A stretch of DNA of 64,000 nucleotides. It comes from Atopsyche davidsoni (Eukaryota; Arthropoda; Insecta; Trichoptera; Hydrobiosidae). This document shows positions 59,914-64,000 of this stretch, one piece after another (position 1 is the stretch's first letter; each line of letters opens with the position of its first letter). The translations under genes and the position numbers were made by a program. The notes under the pieces are model-generated. The model searched no databases, was not told the DNA's origin, and saw only the letters and a program-made list of their open reading frames with translations. The stretch is from the NCBI GenBank assembly GCA_022113835.1, contig JAILWY010000015.1, forward strand, positions 2,108,001-2,172,000. Reading direction: 5' to 3'.

Positions 59914-61602
59914 AAATGACACAGACTACACGTTTTCTGAGTAAATAACCAACACTACTCTCACAGAATACGTGCAATCTACACTAGCATCTACTAATTC
60001 AATCTATAAATAAACAATGTTATCTGTCGTTTGTTTACGTTTCATAGACACTTATGAAATGTATTTAATGAGTACGTTATAATAGAAAAATAAATGAAAA
60101 TTTGACAGACTGATTTACCTTCAGAGGTAATATTTTTATCAAAAACAAGTTTTCTAGCAATATAATAACCTTCGGACCCATGTCTATATGCATTGTATAA
60201 TTTTTGATGATCCAAGGTTTATTTGCATGTGTGTATCCGTGTAGATATAAAAACATGATAGCTAACATTCGTTACAGCAGGAATATATTATTCGCTTTGA
60301 TTTGCGTAATTTTGTTTTATCTTTAAGCTGTTTTATATTCATACAAATCATATGCAATATACTAGGTTACGTAATATACTACCAATATATTATCAATTTA
60401 AATTGCCTCCTAAAAATTATTGACCACAAACAAGTTTTTAAAACTATTAAAAAGTTTATGGTCGATGGCTGAAGATGAATTCATAAACTTAATCGGTCTC
60501 AATTTAATATTAAAAATATATTGAAAAAATCTTGAAAATTTGGCATCTTGTTGGTTATAATTTTAATGCGAAAAAATTGACTGTATGCATTGGATGAATA
60601 ATTTAATTTTAGGCAACGGAGAATAAAGTGAAAGTCTATGATAATTATTTAACTTTAAAATTAATATTTTTTTGACAAACAAGAAAAAAATTATATTTTT
60701 CATTGGATTAAATATTTTTTTGGTAAGATAGGATGGCGTACAGTATCAATAAATTATTATGTAAAAAATACCGTTTCAAAGCAATACAACATATGAAAAT
60801 CAAATCGAGAAATAAATAAATTTATTTGTGATATGAAAATTGCTATTATAAAAGTATTACATTTTATGTGATTTCAGATATAAAATTTGTTCCTTCATTC
60901 ATATTATTTACATGCATACATTTTATCCGTTTTTATTACTTAATTGTTGTCTTTGATTTATGGTTTGTTACATAGACAAAAGTAGAAATAAGACGAATGC
61001 GAGGGAAGGTTCCATTTTCAATCTACACTGCCTTTTCACTATGGCTGTTGGCGAGGCTGGTCGTCCGCTAAAATGCCGTCTGCTTGCTTCAATCGTTGGA
61101 TCGCTAATTATTGCTGAGCGAACGAATGTAAGGACATAACACGTGACAGGTATGTGATACAAGAGTTTATCCAAGAAGAAGACGTTAAAAACGACACGAG
61201 TCGTCGTCTTCCAGCAATGATTTCAAAAAATTCTTTTTTACTAATATGATCTTATAAATTGCAGCGGGTCGATGACGCCGATTAGGCGTGTGGTGCCGGC
61301 GTCAGCATGAAGTTGACCATTAATACTTACGAGGGAGACAAGTACACCGCAAGCTATTCGACGAGAAGAAAGGTGAGCTCTCCGTCGGCAGATATGGCGG
61401 ATTTCAAGAAATACATGTCACCAACTGCTGCTTGGGTTACCTGTTCACGCCAACTTCTGCTTGCGGTCTCTTACTATAGAATATCAGTAACTTCGCTTTT
61501 TATTATTATGTCAGGCGATTTTGTAAAGTAACAAATATTTATGTTGATTATATATTGTCCATTCTGGTCCAATACCTTCTGCAATCTTTCTGACAGTAGC
61601 GT
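59914..61602. other. Malate synthase upstream and gene-less region
   Basis: 59914-60050 probably contains the malate synthase promoter. The rest is AT-rich. At 61265-61375 a GC-richer patch follows an aaattgcag acceptor-like site and opens MKLTINTYEGDKYTASY, but it matches no family I recognise. Confidence 0.4.
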
Positions 61603-61794
61603 TCATAATTTTTTTGTTCTTTGCGACCAATAAACGGATCCAGGTGATTTTTGAAGGGGCCTGAACAAATGATAATCAGAAGGTGCCAGATCTGAAGAAT
61701 ATGTTGGATGTGGCAGTATATCCCATCCAAACTGTAAAAGCTTTTGGCGAATTACCAAACTTGTATCAGGTCTTGCTTTACTGTTTTTTGGCAT
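61603..61794 (-). pseudogene. Mariner transposase fragment
   Basis: A short minus-strand frame reads ARPDTSLVIRQKLLQFGWDI, LPHPTYSSDLAPSDYHLF, the region around the third catalytic Asp of an irritans-type mariner. The rest of the gene is missing or unrecognisable; the Helitron end lies 150 bp away. It is inactive. Confidence 0.85.
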
Positions 61795-61942
61795 TTTCTG
61801 TTTAAGTGAATCATTTAATTTTTGTCCAGCTGATGACAGTACACTTGAGAATTGTAGAAGAAAGTCCGGTAGAAGCTAAAAAAAAGGATTCAAAGGAAAC
61901 AAACAGATAACATCACCATTTTAAAAAAAAAAAATTATGAAT

Positions 61943-64000
61943 ACTAGCGGATACCCGGCGCATGCAACTACGCTAAATAAATAAATAAAATAAATTTTTA
62001 TTTGTTCAAGCTAATTTTGTTTATTTATTAACTTTCTTTATCTTAATGCGGATAAACAATATATTGAGTTTTTTTCGGTAGTATTTTCTAAGTTCAAACC
62101 AGCAACACTTAGCGATTGGCCTTGAGCCTTGTTGATAGTTACGGAAAAAGCCGGGCGCATTGGAAATTGAAATCGTTGGAATTCGTGGTATCAGCTCATT
62201 ATCTGCTTTATATTTGCTGCTGATTGTGGCTTTGATTAACTTCGGCAATAGTTTTTTTAACAGCAAGTCTTGTTCCGTTGCACAATTTAGGTGGATCTAA
62301 GCTGCGAATAAGCATACCAAGTGGTATTGGCATTCCAGATGGTTCCAAAGTGTTAAAAAAACTCTATTGGATAGTTGACAACTTGTTACTCATTTATAAC
62401 TGTGTCAATCGATTTTTACTTGACAACTTCACCAGGTAGCTTCGATTTGAACAGATGGATATCGTACATGAATACTGAAACCAAGAATTCGCCAGACAGC
62501 TTCATTACTGTCGATGTAACGACCCATCTGAAATTGAGTGATTTCATCGTTTTGATTTGAAAGCTTGAACTCTACCATTTTTTTTTTTTTTTTTTTTTTG
62601 TGGTGGCATTTGCAACCCGCACCCAGGATCTCGCTTGAGAACTTCACTGGGTTGCGGGAGCATATCCTTTATTCGGGTCCTCCTTGAAGGCACATATAAT
62701 AAAGAGAAAAACACGTTTACATGTAAAAAAAACTCTGCAACGTCAGAAAGTATCGGATCTTCTTGCAGATTCGGAAGTTCAGCAGATATAACACTATCAA
62801 TTTGAGTTGGAACAATTCTTTCTTTCAGCCAAATTAGAATATGATTGTGCGGAAAACTCCGTTTTTGCCATTCAATCGCCTGTATGCCTACGTCAAATAT
62901 GTCAAAGCATCTTGAGCACACTCATGCATATATCTTGGGCTTCCAGTATACGAAGCAGGAAGTATGCACATTTGACCAATGTTGGCAGCGTTTTCATCAT
63001 TTGCAATTGCATTGCGCAAATGAATACAATCTTCGACACGCAATTTCTTTTGGTTCAAACGAATGTACAGAAGCCGCTCGCTTTTGAGTTCACAGCATTT
63101 TAAAATGTGATTGGATTGTCGAGCTTTTATCATGTTGCGATATGCATAATAATCCATAGATGAAACTTGTAATACGAATATTTTTGTTTAGTAAATTTTT
63201 TCCTATATATAAATAGACAAACTCATTACGATAAAACTCTTTGTTGTGAATGACAGATCAGTGATTTTGTTTTGAAGTCCGTATGATGCGCGATCTTCAC
63301 AGATCTTCTTTTTTAAAAAAATTTGCGAGGAACGATGTCGACTTTACAGATATTGAATATTTATGTTTCGAAAATGGACATAATGAATAGACCAAATATG
63401 TTAAATGCATTGTTTTAGTGGTCTTAAGTTAATTATTGCCTTTCAAATGAAACCGGTTTCGCCTAAAGGTATTAAGTTGGTAATGATGTGATGAATGTAA
63501 ATCAGAAGGCTGGCGAAATATTTACGTATTCGGAATTTATTATTACTAGAAATGTAGCCCGTCACAGAATGACGTATTCGATGAACGATGCAATAGTGTT
63601 AGAACATGTTTGGCTGACAATAAGATGAATATTTGATTTCATTTTGTACCATCAGTTGGATGAAGGTGCGAAGCTCTGTGATATATTTGGCCTTGAACTT
63701 TGAAGCAGAATGGCCCTGATCCTGCCACTGGACCTGCTAATTTAGCTCCCATTGATGCAAAGAAATACTGTTATTGTATGATCTTATTTTTCTTTTTAAA
63801 TTTCCATTAGAAATATTTTCTGGATTTGACATAATATCCTTTAAATATACTGGGGAAATAGGCCTTGCTGGTAGTTTCACTTTACCTTTGTGACAGCAAT
63901 CGTTGAACTTTCCATCTGATGGTTTTTCTGCTTGAAAATGTAAAACATTGCAGAATCGTCAGGTCACATTCATTAATCCACAATTGTGTGCAGTAATATT
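61943..64000 (-). mobile_element. Decayed Helitron, 3' end to right edge
   Basis: Read on the minus strand from the right edge, pieces of a Rep/helicase protein appear in order: CCHKGKVKLPARPISP (near 63880), FKVQGQIYHRA (near 63690), MDYYAYRNMI and LLYIRLNQKKLR, LPASYTGSPRYMHECAQDAL (62888-63157), the Rep region IEWQKRSFPHNHILIWLKER (62800-62870), ITQFQMGRYIDSNEAVWRIL (near 62490), MLIRSLDPPKLCNGTRL (near 62290) and ELIPRIPTISI (near 62190). Stops and shifts are frequent and most of the helicase core between EAVWRIL and SLDPPKL is deleted. The minus-strand 3' terminus is ccgggtatccgctagt, a CTRR-type Helitron end after a short hairpin-like GC stretch. The 5' end is beyond the window. Confidence 0.9.

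Noticed and set aside
61307..61531. Ribosomal protein S6 start (MKL...)
   Set aside because: Only the first three residues agree; the following sequence does not match RpS6 in any frame.

Overview
The window is animal nuclear DNA, most likely from an insect; Lepidoptera is my guess but nothing in the sequence proves it. It is AT-rich, its genes have short GT-AG introns, and between the genes lie decayed class II transposons (mariner, Tigger/pogo, hAT, Helitron), tRNA-derived SINE fragments and foldback repeats. All exon joins below were made by eye from splice sites, reading phase and remembered protein families.

Layout. 1-16.3 kb: no coding exon recognised. It holds a composite foldback element (4660-5967), a decayed mariner (7463-8378), a non-autonomous hAT element with target-site duplication (10576-10989) and a three-unit tandem repeat (12096-12775). 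This stretch is probably a very large intron of the next gene. 16.3-19.1 kb (minus): first three coding exons of an Sbf/MTMR5-13 DENN-domain gene, running off the left edge. 20.2-21.5 kb (plus): a complete four-exon Rab33-like GTPase, head to head with Sbf. 24.7-28.3 kb (minus): complete hamartin (TSC1) in one uninterrupted exon. 29.4-34.8 kb (plus): apoptosis-inducing factor (AIFM1-like), up to 16 exons, with a possible alternative first exon and a possible cassette exon. 37.5-38.7 kb: broken Tigger-like transposon. 38.7-44.8 kb: no gene, but a diverged hairpin-bearing tandem array at 40.5-41.1 kb. 44.8-47.9 kb (minus): complete RNF121 ER/Golgi E3 ligase. 48.8-50.9 kb (plus): complete ZFAND2B/AIRAPL, head to head with RNF121. 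52.7 kb: 189-bp near-perfect palindrome, followed at 53.0-54.3 kb by a nearly intact Mos1-type mariner. 56.0-59.9 kb (minus): complete seven-exon malate synthase. 61.6-64.0 kb: mariner fragment and a decayed Helitron running off the right edge.

Functional themes. Three gene pairs are divergent with about 0.9-1.1 kb between start codons: Sbf/Rab33 (Rab regulation), TSC1/AIF (growth control and mitochondria) and RNF121/ZFAND2B (both ER ubiquitin/quality control). The most unusual single gene is malate synthase, a glyoxylate-cycle enzyme absent from many animals. I found no CRISPR array, operon or clearly new multi-gene system. The least explained signals are the composite foldback, the 12 kb and 40 kb tandem arrays and the 52.7 kb palindrome.
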